Shown piece after piece: positions 25,331 through 34,427 of a stretch of 35,083 nucleotides of DNA. The stretch lies in assembly GCA_949538025.1 (NCBI GenBank), contig CATISI010000129.1, positions 1 to 35,083 on the forward strand, read 5' to 3'. The number at the start of each line of letters is the position of its first letter. Positions within the stretch are counted from its first letter, which is position 1. Under the pieces are notes generated by a model that was not told where the DNA came from, did not search any database, and saw only the letters and a list, made by a program, of their open reading frames with translations. Both the position numbers and the translations under genes were made by a program. The stretch comes from Candidatus Poseidoniaceae archaeon (GTDB lineage: Archaea > Thermoplasmatota > Poseidoniia > Poseidoniales > Poseidoniaceae).

Positions 25331-28180
25331 GTGTTTAGCGTAGGATGTGTCGACGTGTCGGATGAGATGAAGACGACGGATGAAGTTGCATGGCAACAAG
25401 CATGGGACAATGCGAACGTCTTTGCTTCGAGCGATGATGCATCAAAACCGAAATTCTACTGTTTGGAAATGTATCCCTATCCCTCTGGAAAAATGCACAT
25501 GGGTCACGTTCGAAACTATTCGATTGGTGATGCTGTTGCCCGATACAAGCGAATGAAAGGCTTCAACGTCCTCTACCCTATGGGATTTGACTCATTTGGA
25601 ATGCCAGCCGAAAATGCAGCCATTGCTGAAGGCGGACATCCTCATGACATTACCGAGAAGAACATGGCATCGATTACGGAACAGATCAAGCGCATGGGAT
25701 TTTCGTACGATTGGAGTCGTTTGGTCAAAAGCCACGATCCGAATTACTACAAGTGGAACCAATTATTCTTCACGCGCTTTTTCAAATCTGGACTCGCCTA
25801 TCGTGAGTTTGCTCCAGTCAATTGGTGTGAATCCTGTTCCACGGTCCTTGCGAACGAACAAGTCAAAGCGGGCCGATGTTGGCGATGCAATGGTCCTGTC
25901 CGACAAAAGGACATGAGTCAGTGGTTCATTGACATCACCAAGTATGCGCAACAGTTGCTCGATGGTCTCGATACCATCGAATTTCCAGAAAGTGTTCGCT
26001 TGATGCAAGAAGACTGGCTGGGTCGTTCCGAAGGAGCAGAAATCGAATTCGGTATTGAAGGGAGCGAAGAAACCATTCGCGTTTTCACAACCCGCCCTGA
26101 CACGCTTTTCGGGGTCACATTCATCACCCTCGCACCAGAACATCCGCTCGCTGAAAAGCTAGTCAGAGGAACAGAATACGAAGCCGGCTGGAAGGCTATG
26201 CACGATGTCTATGCGAATATGAGTGAGTTCGATCGAATCAAGAACCTCAACAAAAAGGAGGGTGTTTCACTTGGGCGTTTCGCTATCCACCCGCTTACTG
26301 GTGAAAAGATCCCAATCTGGGCAGGTAATTTCGTTCTCGCCACATACGGAACAGGTGCTGTCATGGCTGTTCCAGGTCATGATGAACGTGATTTCGATTT
26401 TGCTAAGACGTACGATTTGCCCATCAGGCGTGTGCTGATCGAAAACGAGAATGACGATGCTGATGAAGAACTTGAATCGGCATACACGGAAGATGGATAC
26501 ATGGTTCATTCTGGTAAGGACGGATTCGATGGCCAGTTCGGGGATGCTGCGCGTACTTCTGTCATAGATGCCCTTGAAGTTGCTGGTAGGGGCGATCGTC
26601 GAATCAATTGGAAGATTCGCCCTTGGCTCATCAGCCGCCAGCGCTATTGGGGAACACCGATTCCAATCATTCACTGTGAAGGCTGTGGAGCCGTACCTGT
26701 TCCTGAAGATCAACTTCCAGTTGAACTTCCACGAGATGTAGTCTTTGATGGCAAAGGGAACCCATTGGAAACATCAGAATCCTTCCTTAACGTATGTTGC
26801 CCAGAATGTGGCAAGGATGCTCGACGTGAGACCGATACGATGGATACGTTTGTTGATTCATCGTGGTACTTCTTGCGTTACACCGATGCTACCAACCTCG
26901 AACAGTGGTACAATGCGGATATTGCCGACTATTGGATGAACGTTGACTTCTATTGTGGTGGCATTGAACACGCCCAAATGCACTTGATTTACGCTCGGTT
27001 CTACACGAAAGCACTCCGTGATCTTGGCTTCCATAGCATCGATGAGCCATTCAACGAATTGCTTTGTCAAGGGATGGTCAATAAGAGCGCCCCCTTCTGT
27101 GAAAGCTGTTCTGTGACTCTCTCGGTCGATCACGCTGGCTCACCATGTCCACATTGCAATTCACCACTCGGTGAGCGCTCGGCCAAGATGAGCAAGTCAC
27201 TTGGAAACACCGTTTCTCCTGAACAAATGATTGAACAATTTGGTGCGGATACCGTTCGATTGTTCATTCTCTTTGCTGCGAATCCAACCGCTGGAATGGA
27301 TTGGTCCGATTCAGCTGTTGAAGCCAATCATCGAGTGATGCAACAACTGCAAACCCTGCCAGATCAACTCCTCGGATGGAACAAGCCTGCAAATTCCATC
27401 GATGCTTGGATGATGGCCCGACTCCGACAACGCCTCCAACAATGGTCCGATGCAATGGACCGATACGACTTGCGTCGGGCTGTCGAATGCTCCCATTATG
27501 ACATGGTCAAGGACATCAACTGGTACGTACGTCGTGGAGGCGGCAACGCTGAAGTTGGACGAACATTGCTTCATTCTTGGACCCACATGGTCGGCATCGC
27601 AACACCTCACCTCGCAGAAGATTGGTGGGCGGAACTTGGTGGTGAGGGACTCCTCGCTGCACATGTTATGGACGACATTCAAGCCGTCAGCGAAGAAGAT
27701 CAGGCACTCCTCGATGGAGAAGCATTGATTCGAGATCTCCTCGAACAAGCACGAAAAGTTCGTACTGTTGCTGAGCGACACATCGATGGGGAACCAACAT
27801 TGCTCACCATCGTCACCTCTGCACCATGGAGAAACACGATGGCAGAAATGGCATTGGCCCATCTCTCTGAAGGAAACAACGTCAAGACCTTCATGGGCAT
27901 TTTGACCCAATCCGAACTCGCTCAAGGTGAAACACGGGGTGAGCGACTCGGATTCTGGAACAAGCGCATGCTACCTCAAGTGTTCAAGTGGGACGATGAA
28001 AAGAAGCGAATTCTTCTTTCAACACTTGATGAAACCCAGGTCTATGCCAACGCTTCTGATTTTATTGCAGGAGAACTCGGTCTTGCATCGGTACGCATTG
28101 TCCGTGGTGAAAGCGAAGAGGATGAGACTGGGAAAGCTGGCGTTGCAATGCCACTTTCACCTGCATTCATCTATGCTTGA
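25331..28180 (+). CDS. leuS: Leucyl-tRNA synthetase, bacterial type (start GTG 25331 or ATG 25367)
   Basis: MYPYPSGKMHMGHVRNYSIGDAVARYKRMKGFNVLYPMGFDSFGMPAENAA, VFTTRPDTLFGVTFI, ATYGTGAVMAVPGHDERD and KMSKSLGNTVSPEQMIEQFGADTVRLF. Confidence 0.95.
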   Translation: MFSVGCVDVSDEMKTTDEVAWQQAWDNANVFASSDDASKPKFYCLEMYPYPSGKMHMGHVRNYSIGDAVARYKRMKGFNVLYPMGFDSFGMPAENAAIAEGGHPHDITEKNMASITEQIKRMGFSYDWSRLVKSHDPNYYKWNQLFFTRFFKSGLAYREFAPVNWCESCSTVLANEQVKAGRCWRCNGPVRQKDMSQWFIDITKYAQQLLDGLDTIEFPESVRLMQEDWLGRSEGAEIEFGIEGSEETIRVFTTRPDTLFGVTFITLAPEHPLAEKLVRGTEYEAGWKAMHDVYANMSEFDRIKNLNKKEGVSLGRFAIHPLTGEKIPIWAGNFVLATYGTGAVMAVPGHDERDFDFAKTYDLPIRRVLIENENDDADEELESAYTEDGYMVHSGKDGFDGQFGDAARTSVIDALEVAGRGDRRINWKIRPWLISRQRYWGTPIPIIHCEGCGAVPVPEDQLPVELPRDVVFDGKGNPLETSESFLNVCCPECGKDARRETDTMDTFVDSSWYFLRYTDATNLEQWYNADIADYWMNVDFYCGGIEHAQMHLIYARFYTKALRDLGFHSIDEPFNELLCQGMVNKSAPFCESCSVTLSVDHAGSPCPHCNSPLGERSAKMSKSLGNTVSPEQMIEQFGADTVRLFILFAANPTAGMDWSDSAVEANHRVMQQLQTLPDQLLGWNKPANSIDAWMMARLRQRLQQWSDAMDRYDLRRAVECSHYDMVKDINWYVRRGGGNAEVGRTLLHSWTHMVGIATPHLAEDWWAELGGEGLLAAHVMDDIQAVSEEDQALLDGEALIRDLLEQARKVRTVAERHIDGEPTLLTIVTSAPWRNTMAEMALAHLSEGNNVKTFMGILTQSELAQGETRGERLGFWNKRMLPQVFKWDDEKKRILLSTLDETQVYANASDFIAGELGLASVRIVRGESEEDETGKAGVAMPLSPAFIYA

Positions 28181-30870
28181 ACGTCTTCTTCAATAGGCTC
28201 TGAGGGTGCCTCAAGTGCTGGCTCGGTTTCAAGGGTTGGAACCGCTTTCTGTTGTGATTGATTCGTCGGTGCTTTGACCGGCTTGAATGTGAAGTAACCG
28301 GCAACACAGGCAAGAGCAATTGCAACCAAAATCAGAACTTGGTTGATTCCGAACGATGACTCAGAACTTTCGCCCTTGTTCTCAATGACAATCAAAGTAC
28401 AACCATCCGCATCGACTTGCTCCCCAAGTAAGGTTGATGGGCACAAATCATCATCATTGAGGATTCCATCAAAATCCGTATCGGCTTGTTGAGACGAACA
28501 TCCCGCACCATCGACGACGGTACTCAGTGGTGTCCTCGGACAAATGTCGGCTTCGTTGAGAACACCATCTGCATCATCGTCTACGTCTTCTTCACCATCG
28601 ACGCATCCATCCGAATCAAAGTCTTGGGAAGGCAACACTGGTCCGACGAGACCACGGGGGCAGAGGTCGAAGATGTCCTCGAATCCATCGTCATCGTCAT
28701 CCTCGTCTTCTTCATCGTCATGGCAGCCATCTTGGTCGCGATCGAGGAATCTGTCGGTCGCATTCCAGTCACGGTACCCCTTAGGACACATATCAAGCTG
28801 ATTTGAACCAATCATATCGAGCATCAAATCATTGTCATCGTCCATGTCGTTAATGCTGTCTTGACAACCATCACGGTCCCAATCGTTCATTTCTGTTGAA
28901 TCCCAAAGAGCAAGATCTCGCGGGCAACCATCTTCGATGTTGACGATACCATCGCCATCCTCATCCAAATCGCACGCATCCCCAATGAAATCACCATCAA
29001 GGTCTTCCTGTCCAGCGTTTGACGTGCTTGGGCAGTTGTCGCGTTGGTCAACAAAACCGTCCTCATCCGTGTCGAAATCCGAACATCCATCTCCTTCAAC
29101 ATCGGTTTCGGAGGTTGAAACCCATCCGATTGGCCCCTTTGGACACGTGTCGAGGTGGTCATAGACGGTGTCGTTGTCATCGTCAAAATCCTCATCTGCA
29201 TCCCGACATCCATCGCTGTCATGATCGGTTGAAGCACTGCTTGTCCAACCGATTTCGCCTTGTTGACAAATGTCAAGATCGTCGGCAATGCCGTCATTGT
29301 CATCGTCATCATCGCAGACATCGCCAAACATGTCGGATTCGAAGTTTGCTTGGTCTGCATTGGATACTCTTGGGCAATTGTCGATACCATCGAGAATACC
29401 GTCTCCATCGATATCGGTCTCATAGTGCCAAACACCGCCGTCCTGTCCTCCAACGGAAACAACGGAATGATTACCATACATGCCTGCATCTTCAAAGGAG
29501 AAAGCGATGAGAGAACCACCTGATGCGGACGAAACCATCTCATAGACACGGTCTCGACCATCGCTTCCACCGGTGAGTGCCCACAACCAACCATCATCAA
29601 CATCGTATTCGCCCATGAAAATATCGGTTCCGAAGTAACTCGAGTCATCATCGTAATCGGTCAAGATCTCTCCGCCGAGCGTGAACGCATACGTCGTCAC
29701 GCCAGCGTAAATCAATGATCCAGATGCTGTTTGATACGCTGCACTGTACATATCGTAACCGGAACCGCCCTCAACGATGAGTCCGTCCCAAGCACCATTG
29801 GTGGTGATATCAGCGCGGAAAGCATCGAACCATTGTGTGGCCTCACTGTAATCCGAGCCAAACGTCGAATTGCCCTCAATGGTTCCGTAGACTTGCACAT
29901 CCAATCCTGCACCTGCAACGCAACCGTTGACGAGATCATCGCCTGTTCCGCCTGCTTGTTGCATCCACTGCCAACTGTTGGCATCGTACTTGGCCACAAC
30001 GATGTCGCCACCGCCATTTGAATCAACAGAACCGAACTCATCGAATGTGAGTTGCCCAATGAATGTAAGGGCGACAAATGTATCACCAACGCTGTTTTGA
30101 CAAAAGCCTCCAAATGGCTCGACACCGTCTTCTGTGAACGCAGTAAAACCGTTGCTAAAAATTCCAAATTCATCAAAAATCATTACTGCAAGGCTCGTTT
30201 GAGATCCGCCAGCAAAGAGGGTTTGATTCATCTCAAGAAGGTCCTTGAACAATACACTCACATGGATTTGATCGTCCCCATCAACAAACATATCGAACAT
30301 CAAAATTTCTTGTTGGTTGGCGATGGAAACAGCCCATTGCCATCCGGTTTCAACATCGTATCGAGCGATGTAGGCATTGCCCTCATCGGAATTTGCTGCT
30401 TTATCCAACGTCGGTAGTGATCCCAACGTCATGTTGCACTGAAGGCCTGCACTGCCGAGGCAATAATTGCCTGCGATGATGAAATCACCATCGCTCATCA
30501 AAGCAAGTACATCCACTGTATCGACGCCAATACTCCCAAATGATTCACTGAAATTCCATTCATTCGTTTCGTTTGAGATAGCAATGAAACCATCGACATC
30601 TTCCAACCCAAGTTGATTGGATTCATGTCCGTTATCTCCAATGAGGATGGAGGCTGTGAAACTACCTCCAACAAGTACAGAGTTGTTTTCCAAAGAGGCG
30701 AGGGTTTTGATGGAGTCTTCTCCAAAGCCACCAACCGAAGCCGCCCATCCCAATTGTTCGGGTTCTTCGTCGTTGAATTGCGGAGTAATTTCAGTATCCA
30801 GGACCTCTGCTGGAGTGTTGGGCATCGTTGCAAGAAGGAGCGCAAAAACGATGAACAATGGACGAAGCAT
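28171..30870 (-). CDS. Surface protein with SBBP/delta-60-like propeller repeats and TSP type-3 repeats, C-terminal TM
   Basis: Signal peptide MLRPLFIVFALLLATMPNTPAEV (start at 30870 rather than 30972). Repeats of type GWAASVGGFGEDSIKTLASLENNSVLVGGSF. Asp/Cys-rich TSP3 section (DTDEDGFVDQRDNCPSTSNAGQEDLDGDFIGDACDLDEDGDG). TM INQVLILVAIALACVAGYFTF. Confidence 0.83.
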   Translation of the reverse strand: MLRPLFIVFALLLATMPNTPAEVLDTEITPQFNDEEPEQLGWAASVGGFGEDSIKTLASLENNSVLVGGSFTASILIGDNGHESNQLGLEDVDGFIAISNETNEWNFSESFGSIGVDTVDVLALMSDGDFIIAGNYCLGSAGLQCNMTLGSLPTLDKAANSDEGNAYIARYDVETGWQWAVSIANQQEILMFDMFVDGDDQIHVSVLFKDLLEMNQTLFAGGSQTSLAVMIFDEFGIFSNGFTAFTEDGVEPFGGFCQNSVGDTFVALTFIGQLTFDEFGSVDSNGGGDIVVAKYDANSWQWMQQAGGTGDDLVNGCVAGAGLDVQVYGTIEGNSTFGSDYSEATQWFDAFRADITTNGAWDGLIVEGGSGYDMYSAAYQTASGSLIYAGVTTYAFTLGGEILTDYDDDSSYFGTDIFMGEYDVDDGWLWALTGGSDGRDRVYEMVSSASGGSLIAFSFEDAGMYGNHSVVSVGGQDGGVWHYETDIDGDGILDGIDNCPRVSNADQANFESDMFGDVCDDDDDNDGIADDLDICQQGEIGWTSSASTDHDSDGCRDADEDFDDDNDTVYDHLDTCPKGPIGWVSTSETDVEGDGCSDFDTDEDGFVDQRDNCPSTSNAGQEDLDGDFIGDACDLDEDGDGIVNIEDGCPRDLALWDSTEMNDWDRDGCQDSINDMDDDNDLMLDMIGSNQLDMCPKGYRDWNATDRFLDRDQDGCHDDEEDEDDDDDGFEDIFDLCPRGLVGPVLPSQDFDSDGCVDGEEDVDDDADGVLNEADICPRTPLSTVVDGAGCSSQQADTDFDGILNDDDLCPSTLLGEQVDADGCTLIVIENKGESSESSFGINQVLILVAIALACVAGYFTFKPVKAPTNQSQQKAVPTLETEPALEAPSEPIEEDVQA
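28420..29430 (-). repeat. TSP3-type Asp-rich coding repeats
   Basis: Repeated DxDxDGxxDxxDxCP motifs in the minus-strand translation. Confidence 0.8.
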
Positions 30871-30970
30871 AGTCTTGTGATGAACTGCCACTTCATGAAG
30901 GTGTTGCGTTGCAGTCCAGTCAGCCCATTGTGACGATTGGTTCAAAGACGGTCGAGGTCGAGGTCCACTC

Positions 30971-32017
30971 ATGTCCCAAGGTCGTAAACCAAAACGTGGC
31001 GGTCAGGGGCGGCAGCGAAACCGTCGTCGGTACGGCGGACCGCGCAAGGCCAATCTCATTGAACAATCCAAGAAGGAACTTCTCGAATACAATCTACGAG
31101 CCAACGACCGATTCGATTATGAAAAAACCGGCCTCCAACCGGTTGGCCTGCCGGATGATTCATCCAATGCAAAATCGTTCTCGTTCACATGGAAATGCAA
31201 TCCTGTTCGGCTCTCGGATGAGGAGAAAATGGCCGATTTTGTTGTCCGTAGGGGCGAGTTTGGTTGGCTTGATGACGATCGTGTCGATGAAATCGCAGAG
31301 TTTGCTAAACCGCTTTCGATTTCCGCAGATCAAGCATTGTCGCTTCGCTCAGCTCTTCTCCAACAGAAGACTGTCTACGGCCACTCAACCATGCGCAACC
31401 GCGGGCGTCAAATCCATCGCGATTACAAACAAGGGATGTCCGTGGTCGAATTATCAAAAAAATACGACTTCCCTCCAATGAACATCTTCCGGCAAATTCT
31501 TGCTGAGAAAGGATGGTCGAAGACGAAGATCAAAGAAGCCGTTCGGGCACCATCCCGATTTTCAACTCGTGAACGCAAAGAATTCGAAGCTGCTGAGGAA
31601 GCCGATCGAGTTTCCAACGTGGACCAAAGCGAGACGCATCTTCGTGCTGATGTATTCGAAACAATCCTTGCCGATTGGTTTGAGGAGCAAGGTGTACGAC
31701 TCCGCCGTCAGCCTGAACTTGTCAAAGAACAGTCAATTGAAATCGGTGGTCCAAAATTGACGCCAGATATTCTGTTCCTTGATCATGTTGAAATCAACGG
31801 TCAGCCAGTCGCTTGGATCGATGCAAAGCACTTCTATGGGGCCGATGTAGGATTCCAGCGCAAGAAGATGTCCAAGCAAATGATGCGTTACATCAACGAA
31901 TGGGGGAGTGGAGCCATTGTGTTCAGACACGGTTTCTCAGAAAACCTGTACATGGCTGGAGTGACCATGTTGGATGCCAGTCCACTGGACCTCACCGAAT
32001 TGCAGGATCGGCCTTAG
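30971..32017 (+). CDS. HTH and TPD-motif (PD-(D/E)xK-like) nuclease, CDIN1/C15orf41-like family
   Basis: KLTPDILFLDHVEINGQPVAWIDAKHFYGADV...QMMRYINEWGSGAIVFRHGFSE matches the TPD family pattern. Upstream HTH (IHRDYKQGMSVVELSKKYDFPPMNIFRQILAEKGWS) and basic Arg-rich N-terminus. Confidence 0.75.
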   Translation: MSQGRKPKRGGQGRQRNRRRYGGPRKANLIEQSKKELLEYNLRANDRFDYEKTGLQPVGLPDDSSNAKSFSFTWKCNPVRLSDEEKMADFVVRRGEFGWLDDDRVDEIAEFAKPLSISADQALSLRSALLQQKTVYGHSTMRNRGRQIHRDYKQGMSVVELSKKYDFPPMNIFRQILAEKGWSKTKIKEAVRAPSRFSTRERKEFEAAEEADRVSNVDQSETHLRADVFETILADWFEEQGVRLRRQPELVKEQSIEIGGPKLTPDILFLDHVEINGQPVAWIDAKHFYGADVGFQRKKMSKQMMRYINEWGSGAIVFRHGFSENLYMAGVTMLDASPLDLTELQDRP

Positions 32018-33047
32018 GCGCAACCCGCTGCGGTGCGATTCGCGTTACGAGTGAATCCAAATTAATGGAACGAAGACGTTCAGAAAGTTGTCGCAAATCA
32101 CTCTCATCCAGAGGTTCTTTGGCTTTTGCAGGGAGCATGACACACGAAGTTCCAAGCATGCATAATCGCGCTCGTATCTTTGCTTGAAAGTTCAATTCAT
32201 TGATTACAGATTGAACCGAAGCAAGCATCGATTGTCTGGAAGGTTCCTCCAACATCTTGGACATGCGACCAAACGTTTGTGCTTCCTTCAGTAGTTCATT
32301 CCAAATGGATGCATCCCATTGTTTCAAAGCAAGACGGTCCACTGCGGCATCACCTGCACGCGTAATGCTCGCTTTCCAGTTCGGATGGTCGATGTACTCC
32401 GACGTATGCTTGGATTCACTTGATTGCCAAACCAAGAGGATATGTGAATCTAGAGAAAAACTTCGAGCAACGCCTGGTGAAGGTGGTGAACCGGGATGCG
32501 TTCGAAGTTCAACACCTCCGACATAGAGTCCAAGAACGTCACCAAGGCCCCCAGAATAGCGTCGCTCGATGTGATGTGCAGCACGGAAATACTGCGGAAC
32601 AGATCCTTTCTCAGTCATTTGGTAGCAAGCCAGTGCAAGTGCTGAAAGTCCTGCAGCAGACATACCGAATCCTTGGCTAAGTGGCAACTCAATGTCGACT
32701 TGGATGGAATAATTGGCATCCTTTGGAAGAAGACGTGCTTGACGTAGTTCGTCGATCAGATCGTCGTACATTTGCTCACTGAGTGATTCGCTCGGTATCT
32801 GCGCATTGATCGTAATCTCAGTCGTACCTTTCGATTTAATTTCGGGAATGTCTTGGTCCCAACCAGCCATCTCCTGGCCTGGTTCGATAACCTCGCTTCG
32901 CCCCGATTCTTGAATCGACACGGTAACACCATGCTCAAGACAAATTCCCGCTCCTCGGCTTCCTTGGTTCCGGGGGAGAAGAGCATCATCATGGATTGAA
33001 AACAGCAAGGTGATGTGCCCACCGACCCGAACTGTTGCCATGGTCAT
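31992..33047 (-). CDS. Pantoate kinase (GHMP superfamily, archaeal CoA biosynthesis)
   Basis: VGGHITLLFSIHDDALLPRNQGSRGAGICLEHGVTVSI and ELPLSQGFGMSAAGLSALALACY (GHMP motif), typical of archaeal PoK. Confidence 0.85.
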   Translation of the reverse strand: MTMATVRVGGHITLLFSIHDDALLPRNQGSRGAGICLEHGVTVSIQESGRSEVIEPGQEMAGWDQDIPEIKSKGTTEITINAQIPSESLSEQMYDDLIDELRQARLLPKDANYSIQVDIELPLSQGFGMSAAGLSALALACYQMTEKGSVPQYFRAAHHIERRYSGGLGDVLGLYVGGVELRTHPGSPPSPGVARSFSLDSHILLVWQSSESKHTSEYIDHPNWKASITRAGDAAVDRLALKQWDASIWNELLKEAQTFGRMSKMLEEPSRQSMLASVQSVINELNFQAKIRARLCMLGTSCVMLPAKAKEPLDESDLRQLSERLRSINLDSLVTRIAPQRVAPKADPAIR

Positions 33048-33095
33048 GCCATCTCACAATGAATCATCAAGATGGCGGAGGGTCCAATATCCGAA

Positions 33096-34034
33096 TCAAG
33101 CAAAGGCTCGTCCAAGATCATCGCCGAGGTCAGAGAAGCGGGACTTTAACTCCTCAATGGCGCTGTTGAAGACAGCTTCAGGAGCCAATGAACCATCGGT
33201 CTCGAAAGAGAAGACGAAACTGCCGTCAACCTTGTTGAGAACAATCGCCTCATCGAAGTCTGTATCTCGGCCAGTACCGTGACCGACCTGGTGGAGAGCC
33301 TTCTCGAGATCGAGAACGGTTGAAACATCATTGCACTTTTTGTTGCTGAAGAGTTTCGCATCAATGGCTCGGCCATCGCTGGTCTTGAGGTCAAGATCGA
33401 AGAGAACGGAGGCCTTCTTTGGCTTCTTGAGTTCTGCTTCGTAGCGTGGTTGGAAGGTGACTGCAGATGCAGCGGACCACTTAGCGTGGTCACGGCCTCG
33501 ACCGAGCGTTGCGAATGCAATGAACTCGAGAAACTGTCCCTGAGCGAGGTAGGTAATCGGGATAGGTTGCATTTCTGCGCTAATATCGAATGTAGGATCG
33601 GATACGTTGGTCAAGTCACCAGCACGAACAACACGATACGGTTCGTCGCTGTCTGCGGATGGGCCTTGAACGTTGAGCGTGTACAAGACTTGACACATTG
33701 GGCACCCGCGGTCATCTTCAGCCATGTCCATGCAATTTGGACAGTCGTTAGGAGCAACAATGCTGTTCTCAGGGCATGTTGGAATCGGAATCATGGCGAG
33801 ACGGTGCGCAATAACTTCGTCTGGAAGTGCGTTAACCGACTCAAAAATTTCGCCACGGTTGTTGTCTTGGTTCACACCGAGCGTGAACATGACCTTGTCG
33901 ATGGCCATTTTTGGTACATCGGCGATAATCGCACGACGAAGTGCGTTTATCTGAGATGCATCAGCATCTTCAATAAGAATCTTCATTTTGTTTCCTTGTG
34001 GATATCCGTCAACAACGCTTGCCTTCATATTCAT
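33096..34034 (-). CDS. rpo3: DNA-directed RNA polymerase subunit D (Rpo3)
   Basis: NALRRAIIADVPKMAIDKVMF, DEVIAHRLAMIPIP and the Cys cluster CPNCMDMAEDDRGCPMC; located directly downstream of rps11. Confidence 0.95.
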   Translation of the reverse strand: MNMKASVVDGYPQGNKMKILIEDADASQINALRRAIIADVPKMAIDKVMFTLGVNQDNNRGEIFESVNALPDEVIAHRLAMIPIPTCPENSIVAPNDCPNCMDMAEDDRGCPMCQVLYTLNVQGPSADSDEPYRVVRAGDLTNVSDPTFDISAEMQPIPITYLAQGQFLEFIAFATLGRGRDHAKWSAASAVTFQPRYEAELKKPKKASVLFDLDLKTSDGRAIDAKLFSNKKCNDVSTVLDLEKALHQVGHGTGRDTDFDEAIVLNKVDGSFVFSFETDGSLAPEAVFNSAIEELKSRFSDLGDDLGRAFA

Positions 34035-34043
34035 TCCTCCAAT

Positions 34044-34427
34044 TCAGACACGACGTCCACGTCGTCCACCCTTTTTCTTGGTGCCGTCGTGAGCGATTGG
34101 TGTGACATCCTCGATTCGAGTGATGGTCATACCTGCACGTGTCAGTGCTCGAATAGCTGCTTGTGCACCAGGTCCAGTGTTGTTGGACTTGTTTCCGCCA
34201 GGTGCACGATACTTGACGATGAGTTGTGTGAATTCCTTGTCCTTGAGCATGTCAGCGAGACGCTCAGCAGCACGAGTAGCAGCGAATTGTCCACCACTGT
34301 CCTTGGACGACTTGACAACTTGTCCACCGGAGCATGTTCCGATGGTTTCAGCACCGGTCAAATCGGTTGCTGTCATGAGGATGTTGTTGTAGGAGGAGAA
34401 GATGTTGACGATGGCTCGACGTGTCAT
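34044..34427 (-). CDS. rps11: 30S ribosomal protein S11 (uS11)
   Basis: [46 protein letters not shown]... and C-terminal [18 protein letters not shown]. Confidence 0.97.
   Translation of the reverse strand: MTRRAIVNIFSSYNNILMTATDLTGAETIGTCSGGQVVKSSKDSGGQFAATRAAERLADMLKDKEFTQLIVKYRAPGGNKSNNTGPGAQAAIRALTRAGMTITRIEDVTPIAHDGTKKKGGRRGRRV

Noticed and set aside
30871-30972. ORF-track N-terminal extension of the minus-strand TSP3 protein
   Set aside because: The signal peptide begins at the internal Met (30870); the upstream part would overlap the start of the divergent TPD gene.
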